Shown here piece by piece: positions 46,833-59,583 of a stretch of 64,000 nucleotides of DNA. A program made the position numbers and the translations under genes. Positions within the stretch are counted from its first letter, which is position 1, and each line of letters starts with the position of its first letter. The stretch spans positions 57,501-121,500 of the forward strand of contig JABMCL010000272.1 in the NCBI GenBank assembly GCA_018857735.1. The letters are read 5' to 3'. The stretch comes from Alviniconcha marisindica (lineage: Eukaryota; Mollusca; Gastropoda; Provannidae). The notes beneath the pieces are model-generated. The model ran no database searches. It had not been told where the DNA came from and saw only the letters and a list, made by a program, of their open reading frames with translations.

Positions 46833-49800
46833 CCGCCAGTCGATCAATGACGTGCCGGTAGACGGTGACCAGTTCCTGGAACTGTTTGTCGAGCTGCATG
46901 TGGCGCTGTTCTGTAGTGAGGCAACTCAGCGTCTGCGCCAGCTCCTCTGGCTGCAGTGCTTTCTCCAGCTTGTGGAAGTCGCGCTTGCTTTTCTGCAGAA
47001 CACACATACATAGATATAGGACATAAATATAACTTGCCTTGCTTTGTAGTACAATATATAAAATGCTTTTGTGCAAATGCACATAAATATGTCGTACATC
47101 TATATAACTTGCCTTGTTTTGGAGTATATATAAAACACTTTTCTGCAAAAAGCACATAAATATATATATATACAGACCTGCCTACCCATAAAAAGCCCTT
47201 TCAGGAAACTAGGGCCCAAAAACATGACTTCTCAGGAAATTTAAGGATTCTGTCAGGAATGCATCACATCGTCACGTAACTGAATTTTATATCAAGATGT
47301 TCAGTGATCATTACCCCTAATATTTTCTACTTCTATCAACACTATTGCTGTAAATTGTAATGTAGAAACTTCTGTAAAATCCTTGGCTTCTTGGCGTCTC
47401 GGCTAGGCACTTCGCTCGTTCTCTTACTCGCCATCACGTTTCGCGAAATTTTCAAATCCAGCTCAGACGGGAAGCGGGAACGTAAAACGTATGGATCGGC
47501 TCATGCAAATAGGATTGCAACTAGACGAAACGAACTACAGACTTTTTCAGTTGACACTACGCATGCGCAAGTTATGCAAATGCTTCGGTGCAAGCGAACT
47601 AATACAAGTTCAGCGAGGGGGGGAGGGGAGGGGGGAAGAAAACAAAAATCTGGCTGACTCGGTCAGCCAGCGGAAAGTTTGACCGTGTCTCCGGAATGCC
47701 GTAGTTCGGGGTGTCTGTCCGGAAATATTACGGAGAGACCGGAAAGGTAGGCAGGTCTGCATATATATAGTACATCTGTAAAATTTGCCTTTCTTTGTAA
47801 TATATACAGAGAAATCAAACACTTTTCAGTATCACCCTGATGTAACCGTTCTGGTTACCAGGTGTAAAAATCCAAGTTAGCTGCTTGCTATTCAGCATAC
47901 CACACATGTAATATTAGTAATAATGCTTGTTCTTCTGTATTAGGCTTTTCTGTATTGTTCACAAGTATAGATAAAAATCACGCACGCTTCTCTGAATGTA
48001 TGTGATGAGGTGCACAAATCAAGTTTGCTTTCAAGCACAAGTTCACATATATATCATATACTTGCTTTCCTGCACAACAAAAATACATGTATAGAAATTA
48101 TGCTTGACCACAATGAATGTGATACAAATCAGCCCTGCTCTTTTGTAAAACAAGAACAGGCTTGTTTGTCTGCAAGAGTGCATGGATGCACACATCATGC
48201 TTGCACTGCTTCACTACATGTTTCCAATTTAGACTTGCTTTCTGCAGAACACACACATGCATACAACCAAAGCTGGCTTTTTCGACCCCCAAAGTACACA
48301 TATTCACACCAGGTCTCTTCTTCCACACATCAAACATACATAAACTCAAACACATAAAAATAAAAATAAATCAGTCAGGTCTGAATACTGTATTTGTGCA
48401 CAATGTTTATCATGAACCAAAGTATTATTAAGCTTGTTTTTGTTTTGTTTTTTTGACCATGATATACATGCTGGGTTGCTCAACATGCACGTGCAAATAA
48501 AAACTCCCACTGAAAAATAACATTTCATCAGCTTCTCTCAGACTCACCTGGAAGGGTTTGTTCAGTCGCCTTTTAACATCGAGCCTGTACTGCTTGTACA
48601 TGGATGTGTTGCTCTCATCTGTTATCTTCAGTCGAAGAATCTCGTACACTCTTCTTGCCTGATACTGATGAAAAAAAGTCAACTTAAGAACACAAGCACT
48701 TTTAATGCAGTTATCCAGAACACATTTACATGCTCAGGTCAGCTCAACATGACCCATACATAGGAATGTCCACATGTGCTTCACCACATCCCCCAGAAGC
48801 ATGCCAAAGATTTTTTTAAGCATTTCCAATGCTAGCTTTAGAATGCTGTCGTTCTTGTTTCAGCTTTTCCAGTGAATAAGGGCGTGCCCATCTTGAAGCA
48901 TTACGCTAAAACACTGCAGTCTGACTGTGCTGCACAAGGTCTGCATACCGATGCCCACAAACGTACAATGGAGATGCTCAGGCATGTGTGCAGATATACT
49001 TTCCAGTCAGCATTGCTCTGAACATGGAGACGGTGGATGCAACTGCACCTACATACTCAAATAAGTGTCCTTTAATTGACACTGCTGACTTTACTGCTGT
49101 GGTCTGGTGACGCGCTGCAAACTTGACCCCACTGCCCTTGACCTTCAAACAATGTTGCTGCAAAATGCAAAGAAGGCAAATGATGCTCAAACATATGTCC
49201 GTTTTGTACGACTGGATTGTAGCAAAATGCAAAGGTGTACGATGCTCAAACGTATGTCCGTTTTGTACGACCAGACCGTAGCAAAATGCAAAGGTGCATG
49301 ATGCTGAAACATGTGTCCAAGTTTTGTAAGACTGGAACACAGTTTTCTGAGACACGACATGACCTGCAGCAAAAAGACAATGTTTGCACCTGGAATCAGG
49401 GTGGGTCCCCCTTCACTTCTGCAAAACAACCAACAAAGTCTACAAGGGGTGTTTGCAACATCCATGCATGTATAGCATGTCATAAGTTGTTGCAGTTGTG
49501 TTTGTTCTTTCCACACACCGGTCGTGACCAGTGAGAGTCCTTGTATAAATCTACACATGTTCTGGAGATTGTGGATTGTTCAGGTAGTAGACTATGCAGC
49601 TATGCTCTCTAAGTGTGTGAGAGTGTATGTGTCTGTTTTTTACCTTTTGGTTTTGTATATAATGATGAAACCAAATATGTAACTCCATCAACAAAGTGAG
49701 TGTGAAAGTGTATATATTCTAACAGATGGCTGCACGTTCTTCTGAATAAAAGCCCCACACTGATGTGCTTTAAATCCACATGCAATTCCATTGTAAACTG

Positions 49801-52800
49801 AAAGTTTAATATTCCAATCAAAAACGACAAAGTAAGTAATGAGATGGAATCCTTTACCCTGTTCAATTTCAGTTTTTTACAGGCCTCCTCAGCCATGGCA
49901 TCGTGGAAACCCTCCAGGAGGTAGTCGGGTTGGAAGTTGTTCAAACGCATACAGTTGCGCACGTCCACAAAGTCTCGCAGGCGCTGAAAGTTCTCTGATG
50001 GATCCTCCACTGCCAACAAAAGACAGAGCAGTGATGAAAGTAGAAAGAGAATACTTGAAGGTAGAAAGAGACGTCTTGAAGGTAGAAAGAGAACTATAAA
50101 TGTGATGAAGATAGAAAGGGAAGTAACCAGTGTTTAACACCCAGCCAACTGCATGGGTCACGACTGGGTAAAAGTAATTTAAAAAGAACTCTCCTTCACA
50201 GGCTTACCTTCTCCTGTGCTGGGAGCAGGTTAAATGAACATGATCTGCAGTTTAAGCTTTGTGATGTGCCTGTTGATTTTATAAGCTGATTTTTTTTTGA
50301 CACCATAAATGTTTCACAAGCCTGATTACCATGTGTGATTTTTTCTCACGCTTCATTTTGCGGAACACATGTTTGTAAGAGCAAACAGATCTGTTACTAA
50401 TACTAGCTGAAAGAAATCACCAGTGGTATATGTTAGTGGTCACTTTCATATAGCAACATTCTCCGTTCTGGAGCAGACTCACTGCGCTCTTGCTGCATGT
50501 GAATCTAAATGAGTGACTGACACTTTTTAAAGTGCGTTTTTGAATATTCTGGTGGTGTGCTGACAGTGCAGTTTGGTTGTTACATGGCTGGTGCCATGTG
50601 AAGCTGCTGTCGCGTCAGTGCTTGTTCTGTGTACATTCAGACAACCCTGCACCATCTCATGTCACTTCATGCAAAGCCACGTGGGTGCATGCATGTTTAG
50701 CTGTAACCTGCCACCTGCACTTTTTGGCAGAATGACTGGGATCTTTTATGTGCTACTGCAGTTACTGAACTAGTGTAAGAACCTCACCACCAGCATTTTC
50801 ACCTTACCTGTAATATCTCTCACTTCAGGGGATAACACATCATTGTAAAAAGTCTGCAACAGTTGGACACCGTGACCTTGTCTTTGGAATGGTGGCAGGA
50901 TCAGGAACTGACTGAAAATTATTCAAAACGAAAACTTTTCGTTAGGCTTTGATTTCTATAGGTGCGTGATGGAAGATGGAGAAATAATTATTTTTTTTTA
51001 AAGCGCTGTAGGATATTTTTTTTAAATTCCATTCCTACTGAGAAGGCTTGTGATCCTCTGACCATTTGGCACAACCTAAACTTCCAATCATACTGGGGTG
51101 CCTTAAATTTATAAGCTCTCTCTCTCTCACTCTAAGATGCATGCGTGCACATCCACACACAGACACCAATGTGATGCAAAGCTGCTCAGGTTAGAGACAA
51201 ATTAAAACATCAGAAAGAATCAACAAAACCGCTGTCAGCATGACAAGTCTACAAGTAAGAGGGGTACTGACTTCAACATTGGTCTGATGTTTGCAGAGTG
51301 AGCATATAGTACCTATACGCATGACAGTCTACATCAGTACATAAAAGGGAATGACTTCAACCTTGGTCTGATGTTTGCTGAGTATGCATACTAAAGCTGT
51401 GAGCACAAGTCTACAAGCTGGGCACTGACCTCAACCTTGGTCTGATGTTTGCAGGGTAAGCATAGTAGCTGTATGCGGTCATATAACCGACAGTGGCATA
51501 CATGGTGTTTCCATCACGTATGTACTTCTCAAACCTGAAACATAGGAGCATTCACCTACTTAACAACTGCAGCAGAACTTCAAAATGAACTCAGGACCAC
51601 AACCACAACAAATAAGGAAATAAGCAAATTAACAGATTAGATCATGATTGTAATGATGAAAACCAAAGTGAAGAAAAGTCCTCAACCCATTTAGCAAACA
51701 TGGGGCTGATTATTTTATAAAATACAAAAAAGTTGGACATCATACAACTAACAACTTATGCATAACAAAGTACACAACCTTTCGTCATCCTGGCCTACTG
51801 TCCTTGAACAACAAAACAAAACAAAACCACTTCACAAGCAGTACACTGATAGCACTCACACCAGGTAGTAATTCCACTTCTCGTCATCAACATCGATGAA
51901 AGAGGCAGCGTCAATGAAGAAAAGGATGAAGGTCTGAAGTCGCTCATGATATTCCCTGAAGCCTGGCGCCTCAATGCCTGTCTTGTAGATCTGGAACTCC
52001 CTCTCCTCACCATCTTCACAGGAACAATTACACCAAAAGTTAAACTGCAGAACATGTAAACTAAAAGAGCTGTGCTCATGAAAAGGACAAGAAAAAAGTG
52101 CATAAAAAAGCCATGTAAACAGCCCCAACAAGAAAAAATAGCAAAGGATTTTTTCAACCATGAAGGAATAAATAAAACACACATTAAAAAAATTAGAATT
52201 CACAATCACAGTCCACAGATATTTTTTAGAGGTTTGGGGGTGGGGGGTGGGGGTGGAGGTGCAAGCAGTTACACCCAATCACAACCCATAGATCTAGATC
52301 TTTCAGTGTTTGGGGTGGAGGTGCAAGCAGTTACAATCACATTCCATATATATCTTTAAGTGGTTGGGGGAGGGGGGAGCGTGTTAGAGGTGCAAGCAGT
52401 TACAATCACAGTCCTTAACCATCTTTGTCAGCAAATCCGCCCTTGCTGTTCACCGATTTATTACTGTCAGTCAAACTCCAGCCCTAATGCATCACATCTT
52501 TCGTCGTAGAAATGTGCCATGCCAGCAACCGGACATACAACTGTACTCTTATACAATGCAATCTACCAATACCCCTGAAATAACCCATGCGGTTAGCCCT
52601 GATATAACCCTATGTGGCTGACTGGGCCCAAAGCACAATCTACCAATACCCCTGATAAAACCCTGTGTGGCTGACTGGGCCCAAAGTACCAACTAACTGT
52701 GTCTGTGTTAGCCCTGATATAACCCTATGTGGCTGACTGGGCTCAAAGCACCAACTGTGTCTGTGTTAGCCCTAATATAACCCTATGTGGTTGACTGGGT

Positions 52801-55800
52801 TCAAAGCACCAACTAACTGTGTATGTGTCTGTGTTAGCCCTGATATAACCCTATGTGGCTGACTGGGTTCAAAGCACCAACTAACTGTGTATGTGTCTGT
52901 GTTAGCCCTGATATAACCCTATGTGGCTGACAGGGCTCAAAGCACCAACTAACTAACCCTATGTGGCTGACTGGGCTCAAAGCACCAACTAACCCTATGT
53001 GGCTGACTGGGCTCAAAGCACCAACTAATCAACCCTATGTGGTTGACTGGGATCGAAGCACCAACTAACCAATTCTATGTGGTTGACTGAGATCGAAGCA
53101 CCAACTAACTTACTAAGTATTCACCCTGCACTGACCTTTGTGGACTTTGTATGAGTGCAGAAGGTCACCAAAGGGCTTGAAGTTGACGTCTTTTTCAACA
53201 GCGCCTAGAAAGTCATCCCTGTTTGTCAGAACCCCCGGAGCCATCACCTTCATCAGTATGTCAGTTACGTTGTCAGCCTGAAAACAAAACATTGGCCTTC
53301 CAAGCATCCAGATTCCTCTCAAATATTTAATTTCTGAGATTGACAAAATCGGGAATTGCACAGGATTTTGTTTACTTCAAAGCTCTCCACTTTTGCCAGA
53401 CTTGAGGACCATGCTATGGCTGAGTTGCACTCAATACAAACACTTTTCCACTGTCAGATAACACTTCATCTTCTTTACTGTCAGGATGACTTTGGGTGTC
53501 CCTGCTAGCATTTTAGCATGACAACTGGTCAGCCAGAATGAGATGTACTGTTATTAAGCGTAATTTGTTATACGTGTAGTTTTATTGGACTTGAAACCAT
53601 TTCCAGACCTGCTTCAGGTCCTACCCCTAGTCTCTTTTCCTTTTCCCCTGAAGATAAGACAATCAACCTTCTAAGAGGCCACAGTGCACAACACACACTC
53701 CGAGCATCGCTTTCCGGCACCTTCCTCCAAACTCTGCCAGATTTAGTTATTTAGTTTGTAAATGACACGCCTTGTTTTATCTGAGTTGTTTGTAACAAAC
53801 TTACTGCTGTTTTGAGCACCAACAAAAAAACAGCTCGTTAGCTGACAGTTTTCTGGACCCTATGGCGTAACTAAATACGGCAGTGGTTGAAGGAAGGATG
53901 TCGTAAACCAGTGCTTGGAGTTTGTACGCAACACTGACAGAGGATATCACTATCAGTCACTGCTTTGTACATCCAAATCTGCTGTAATACGTCAGTCATA
54001 AAAGCTGATCTCTAACCCCTTCACTGCCACGTCACTTGAAAACAACCAATAAAAATGTGAAATTTGAAACCATTAAGACTTTTTTGTATTCTTTTTTGCA
54101 TTGGCGTGTGAAAGGATCTTTATCAAAATGCACAGCATTGAAAGTAGATGTGTCAGAAAATCTACTGTCTGCAGGCATGTCCCTGCATCTTTCAGCCCGG
54201 AAATTTTACAGGCTGGGGCAGTGAAGGGGTTAACAAAACAAAACGATGCATTTTAGAACAAAATCTCAAATTTTAGGATCTCAAATCTGTTTTGATCTTG
54301 TTTACCTGTTGCACAATGTTTTGAAAGGTTAGTTCCTTTTGGACAATTTTGACAGGGTAGTTCATAAAATCTACTTATCTACACTTGCAGGTTAAGTTCT
54401 GTAGCAATAGTAACAGGTACTTACAAATGTCCTGCGAACAGACTGAAGAGACATCAAAAATATAGCAGACTCACAAAAACTCCATCTTGTCCTGTTGTTG
54501 GTACACGGTCAGAGAACTTGAGGCCAAAGTAAGGGATCAGCTTGCCAGCCGTGTAGAACAGCTGAATTTCTAGGTCCTTGTAACCAAATATGCTTTCCCT
54601 GCACAAATATAGTTCGAACAATCACCATGTAGCAAAAACTCCCGATGAAAACAGCTGTTTTCTTTGTTCTTTCACTGTGACTGTAGCCGTCTGTCAGCTG
54701 TTACTAGTGCTAGGACAAAGCCATCTGCTGCTCTCATCAATGTCAAACATCCATTCTGTTTCACTTTGTCTAATAGACGATCTTCGGAATTCCAGGGGAC
54801 TGCACTCGGTAAGTTCCTACAGTCATGGCCTGTATATACAGGTCCATGCCTGCGGGTGTAGCGCAGAGTAAGCACGCTTTTGTTGGGGGTACAGTGAGCA
54901 CGTGGGCAAGATGACGGATACCCGTAAACAAAGGCAGAAAAGGCATCAGAAATGCTGATCAAGCGTTCACTGTTCGTGGGGAACATGCAGATTGGATAGT
55001 AGGTTCCCCCAGCTGGTAGTCTAGTATAAACTATAATAGTCCATGCCTGAAGATCTAAAACAGTCGCAGATCGGCTCTTCTCAGCTGCTGCCGCTATTCA
55101 GGGGACTTCACTCTCCCGTAGTAAGAAAACTGTCAAATTATCTTTGCCTGTTATTTCCAGAAATTGTCTATTTAAAAAAAAAATCATTTTTCTTTTCTTT
55201 TCTTCCTATTAAAATGGATAATAGTCTTTTCATAATCTTGTCACAGCTGTGTGTTCTGACCAAATATGGCTTTCATCAACGTTCGAATACTCCACCTACC
55301 CCCACTCAGAAAAACAGGACTGCCACCCTCCCCAACTGATCGACCAAGCACATCTTTTTTTCACAGAGACCATATATATATATATCACTGTAGCACTTTT
55401 TGTGTGTGTTTGCTTGTTTTTAACTTTTAAGGCTCATGATACAGATATGCTGAATGTGTTGTAGATTTCACTATTATATAAGAAGAAAAGAAAAACACAC
55501 CATAATGGTTTCTCTTTTTGTGTGTGTGTGTGTGTGCGTGTGGTGTCATTAAAGACATTATCAACTATGATTATGAAGACTGGGTTCTTTTCTGTTAAAA
55601 ATAAATCATAAACAACCTGTTTCTACTTCTAGGGTCTCCAAATCAAAAGTTCAGGTAAATATTATTATTATGTCTTAATAATCAGATATTTCCTAGTTTT
55701 TGATGATTATGTTTTGCCCACATTAATTTAAATAAATAATAATTTTGGTTTACTTTTGCACAGAATAGTGCAAAAAGGGCCCAATCAATCAATAATTCCA

Positions 55801-58800
55801 AAACCTGTGGGTTGCCACAAAGGTGTGCAAAGAAGGCTTAAGTGTACCTTTCCCATTGCCCAGTACTGTACAGTAGTCTGAGACAGCCACCTGTGTTTCA
55901 GATTAATAAAAATCTAGCCTACATATATACATATAAACTTAACTTTTCACAGTCTTCATATTCTTTCAACAATCACATAAGTGGCTTAAACAAGGTTAAG
56001 AACAGTAACACATTTAATAATTATGACCAAAAAGACTGCTTTCAAAACAAACAAACAAACAAAACCCACACACAAAATAAGAAGTTGAGGCCCAGTTAGA
56101 AATTTACATTGTATCTAACTTTTGAAAGTGAGCTTTACTATTACTATTATTAGTATTAAGTACTATTGGAAAATTCACTCACTGTTCACCAAACAGTTGG
56201 TGTGTCATGTCAGGTTTGAATGTGGTCTTCTCATCCCCGAGATCTGCTTCCTGACGCACTGCAAAAACAGAAGGCTAAAGTTAAAGACCACAAAATGTCA
56301 CAGTTAAACCTTCAAAGAGCTGAAACTGGACACTCTCCTGAAGAAAATGAAGATGTGCACGGCACATCTGGCCACTTTGAAAGATCAAAGGCTAGAGGCT
56401 ACTGTGTAGGTGGGGACTGACTGACCCAAAACATTCAGTTTCAGTTAAAGGCAGTATGATAATTATTTCCAGTTTTCAGAGCTCAGGAGCTGTGTGAAAG
56501 AAGAGGTAGGCATCCTGGGTTCCCCATCCCTAACAGTCTGTACCCTCGCCGTGGATGTAAAGCAACATGGTTCCCAGGGACTTGGATGGGAGCCAAATAA
56601 GGACCTTAGAAGGACCAATCTTAGATTTGGTAAGGACCATTGCAACAGTAAGGAAACTGCAATACTGAACCAACGAAGGAAGATGAGCGGGTTTTAAAGG
56701 CAGCAATGAATCATGCTGAGTCATAAATTTTAGTCAGGATAGGTTCCAAGCAGAAGGCTCAGGCTGAGTGCTGCCACTTTTCAAAGTTATTCTTGGGATA
56801 GCTGGCAGTTTCTACGTAAGACCAGGAGAGCCAAAAAGAGTTTGTGAGGGACGTGCAAAGAGTGACACTAACACTAGTGACGGCCCAAAGAGCTTTCAGT
56901 GTTTCACACTCTCAAAACTGCGTGAACTCCAAACAGACCATATTAGTAGGAAAACATGGTGATAGTGGGCAGCTGGGTAAGCCAGCCAGGTTAATTAATT
57001 TGTTGTAGATAATCTTCATAATTCCTTTTATTAAGACAGTAATTTTTAAGAGGGGGACACTGAAGAGGCAATTTTTATGTGATATGCACAGCATGGTGTC
57101 ACTGTCAGTGGGGTATCTCATTATTTATGAATGATTTTTTACCTGGACTTGTTTGTTTGCTGTTGTTATAATTTAATGTTTTATGATTGGCGTGAATGTG
57201 TGATGAATGTACTTGGCACCACAAAACATTCCTAGAGCAATTGTACTGACACTTTGCAATAGTTATATTGTTGTATTGTACTGAACATTGTATTGTTTGT
57301 TTTGTATTGTATTATATTACTTACCCAGCTTGAAGTGGATGACATCATTTGCACAGCACTTGAACTCCTCCAGTGAGTTGCCAACAATGCTCATCTCTGG
57401 AAATATTCACGACCACATTGGCTCAGTCAGACTGATTGTGTCAATTTACAGCATTCAGTAACATTTTTCTGTAAAACATCTCAAACTCAAATGATGTAGG
57501 ACATCAACAAACAAAGCCAAAGGCAATGTAGACTGTACAAAGTACAACCACAAGAACATCAAACATTACAAACAAAAACAAAACAAAAACAAACTGGACA
57601 GAGTAAATCAAGACTAATTTTTCTCATTTCTATGTTAGTCATAGACAGCAAAGATTCTGTATAATGATAAATGAAGGTGCAACAGAAGTAATCAAATGAC
57701 AAGTTAATGTTTTATTGATTGCTCATGTCACGTCATGTCAGGCTTCTTTGTTGGGTAGGGTTGGGGTGTGTGTGAGAGGGGTTGGGGGTGTGTGAGACTG
57801 AGAGTGTGTTGTGTGTGTGTTGGGGGGGTGGGGGGTGGGTGGGGGGCCGTACTTTATTGGTATGAATAATAAATCATGTCTTTGGTTGTTCCATTCATGG
57901 ATTCTTCTTCTTTCTAGTATTCTACTTCTGTAAACATACTGTGCCTATAGCTACACTGTCACCACCAGAATGCCTCTTGCATTAAGGTGGGCAGTGATAA
58001 GAGCCATTTTAATGTTTTATTAATTGTGAGGGTCAAAGTCACAAGACAATGTCCACAGGCCACAACCTTTGAAGAGAAAGGAGAGCCGAAGCAGATTTGA
58101 ACTGAGGTCCCTCTGCTTACCAGCCTAACCACTAGGCCAAACTGGCTCACTGAGATTTCAGAAACGGAATCACTCAAGCATAGGTGGGTGGTAAACATGC
58201 ACTTCAGGTCAGTAGGGTATGGCAGGCCCTGATTCCAGATGTGATTCATTGTGAGTTACTTCTGGAACACCCTTGTGATGTCTACAAGGTGATTAGGCAC
58301 GAAAATGCTAACTTATTCAGTTATTGACACTGTCACCATTGTCAAAGGTATTCTTGTCATTTATTGCATCAGACTGATGTATCCATTGTCTGCGGCCTCT
58401 GCCATTTTGAGCTTGTCAAAAGGGAGACAAGTCACTGAAATAATGTGAGAATGATGCACTGCATGCAGACACTATGCAGTCAGGCAGCTGTGCTATTATT
58501 AGTATTAAATAAAGAAAAATAAATCAAGCTGAAATATCTGGCGTGTTGCTCACATTTGTAAGATGTCTTATTACACTGTGCTCACATCTCTCTTGACTTG
58601 TTTCCCTTCTAACATGAGTTTGAACTGGCTGACATCACAGATGGTAAGTAGTTCTACAGTAATATGATGAAATAAGCAATAAGAATAGCACTGAAGATGT
58701 CAATAAGTTAGCGCTTTCACATCTAATGACATCACATCATAAACACTGCATACATAACCCAGAAATAAAACATGACAAATACTCTCTTGAGTCTTCTAAC

Positions 58801-59455
58801 AAGAATTTCAAATGGCCGACGCAGTAGCTGATGGCCACACTCGACACAGTAAATGACAAGAATACCTGTTTACCATTTCCAATCTGCATTTCGATTGGTA
58901 GTGTTTTCAGTTTCTTGCCTAATGAACTCTTAGAGATTGCCAGGGTGTTGCAGAAGTAAAACACTATAAATCACATCCAGAATCTTAGCCTGTCTGTCAC
59001 TTTGTCAGTGTCATACACCTCACCGAAAGTCACAAAAAGTACATGTTTACGGGCGAACCTTTTGCCAGTTTTGGTGTAGTCATACTGTCATTACAATTAA
59101 ATAGAAAGCTTTGAAATGAATATAGAGGAGCTGACATATTAAAACCTTTGAGTTCCAACAAACTGAACAATGTAAAATTACGGGCAATTTAAAGACGAAA
59201 TGATAAAACAAAATGAAAGGTTTGAAATCGTAAGTTGCAGTTGTACATTAGTCATCAAATTCAACAGAATTACAAGTTGTAGTACAGAGCTGTTCAGTTG
59301 TCATGATGCACGTTGTTCTCTGGTATAAAATATGACAGACGGTAACAATGATTCGTATTTTCCACCAGAAAAGCATACATTCTGATGGACGACAAACAGC
59401 ACATAACGTGGTTTATTATAATGCTACATTGCACCAAACCATACTCACCCGCCAT
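46822..59455 (-). CDS. HAT1: Histone acetyltransferase type B catalytic subunit
   Basis: Acetylates newly made histone H4 (Lys5/Lys12) with acetyl-CoA before chromatin assembly, together with the RBBP7-type chaperone. Exons on the minus strand: 59455-59449, 57396-57325, 56258-56183, 54598-54475, 53277-53136, 52013-51860, 51534-51430, 50911-50808, 50009-49858, 48664-48548 and 46992-46822; phases agree, giving 407 aa (human 419). The first coding exon holds only ATGGCGG. Landmarks: LEEFKCCANDVIHFKLV, MTHQLFGEQESIFGYK, DFLGAVEKDVNFKPFGDLLH, GFREYHERLQTF (Glu164, like human Glu187), the acetyl-CoA loop QRQGHG (236-241), DITVEDPS with the catalytic Glu263-Asp264 pair, and the C-terminal helix YQARRVYEILRL. 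It is transcribed away from SLC25A12 and towards KANSL2. Introns contain a TIR element, minisatellite, SINE and MITE. Confidence 0.96.
47173..47759. mobile_element. 587-bp element with 14-bp CAGACCTGCCTACC inverted ends
   Basis: The left end CAGACCTGCCTACC (47173) and right end GGTAGGCAGGTCTG (to 47759) are perfect inverted repeats inside an AT dinucleotide stretch (tatata on both sides, probably the target duplication). The first eight bases equal those of the element at 29893, suggesting one superfamily. The interior is more GC-rich, with a G/A-rich tract (47615-47642). No ORF of note. Located in the last HAT1 intron. Confidence 0.7.
50440..50770 (-). mobile_element. SINE, family 1, headless copy
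   Basis: The plus strand carries the reverse complement of the family: ATATAGCAACATTCTCCGTT, GCAGACTCACTGCGCTCTTG, GCAAAGCCACGTGGGTGCAT and TTTTTGGCAGAATGACTGGG, ending at GTGCTACTGCAG. It lies about 40 bp downstream (in transcript terms) of the HAT1 exon ending at 50808. Confidence 0.8.
52575..53110. repeat. ~60-bp tandem repeats CCCTATGTGGCTGACTGGGC in HAT1 intron
   Basis: About ten imperfect units built from GCCCTGATATAACCCTATGT, GGCTGACTGGGCTCAAAGC and ACCAACTAACTGTGT; later units lose the middle block and shorten to ~38 bp. The phrase CAAGGCACCAACCAACCAGC at 7047 is similar, hinting at a common SINE tail as source. Confidence 0.9.
54016..54229. mobile_element. piggyBac-like MITE, third copy
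   Basis: CTAA (decayed TTAA), then CCCCTTCACTGCC; the right end is GGGGCAGTGAAGGGG followed by TTAA (54230-54233). It is 214 bp, with internal GGCTGGGGCAG/CAGCCTGTAAAT-type sequence shared with the copy at 41301. Located in a HAT1 intron. Confidence 0.8.
57975..58150 (-). mobile_element. tRNA-derived SINE, family 2, better-preserved head
   Basis: The minus strand from 58150 reads GTGAGCCAGTTTGGCCTAGT, then GGTTAGGCTGGTAAGC (box A region) and CTCAGTTCAAATCTGC (box B). The body CTTCGGCTCTCCTTTCTCTT and GGACATTGTCTTGTGACTTT then follows, matching 40610-40775. Located in the first large HAT1 intron. Confidence 0.8.
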
Positions 59456-59583
59456 TTTGCTTGGCGCTTTTCCAGTTCGTCAAGGTTTCACTTCCGGGAC
59501 AATTTTCACGTGTCTCGGGAGAAAATGAACCAATCAATGGATTTCTATCACGTGCTATATAACCTTCACCTCTAAGGTGAATC
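59456..59583. promoter_or_regulatory. 128-bp shared promoter of HAT1 and SLC25A12
   Basis: The two start codons face away from each other with only 128 bp between. Visible motifs: ETS-type ACTTCCGG (59490-59497), E-box CACGTG twice (59507-59512 and 59549-59554), a CCAAT box (59530-59534) and TATATAA (59556-59562), the last placed to serve the plus strand. Both start codons sit in ATGGCGG, part of a YY1-like motif. The motifs are seen directly; their use is inferred. Confidence 0.75.

Noticed and set aside
50896..50914. Alternative HAT1 acceptor four bases downstream (TTCAG|TCAG)
   Set aside because: Using the second AG would shift the frame and remove the conserved Ser-Gln before the acetyl-CoA-binding segment.
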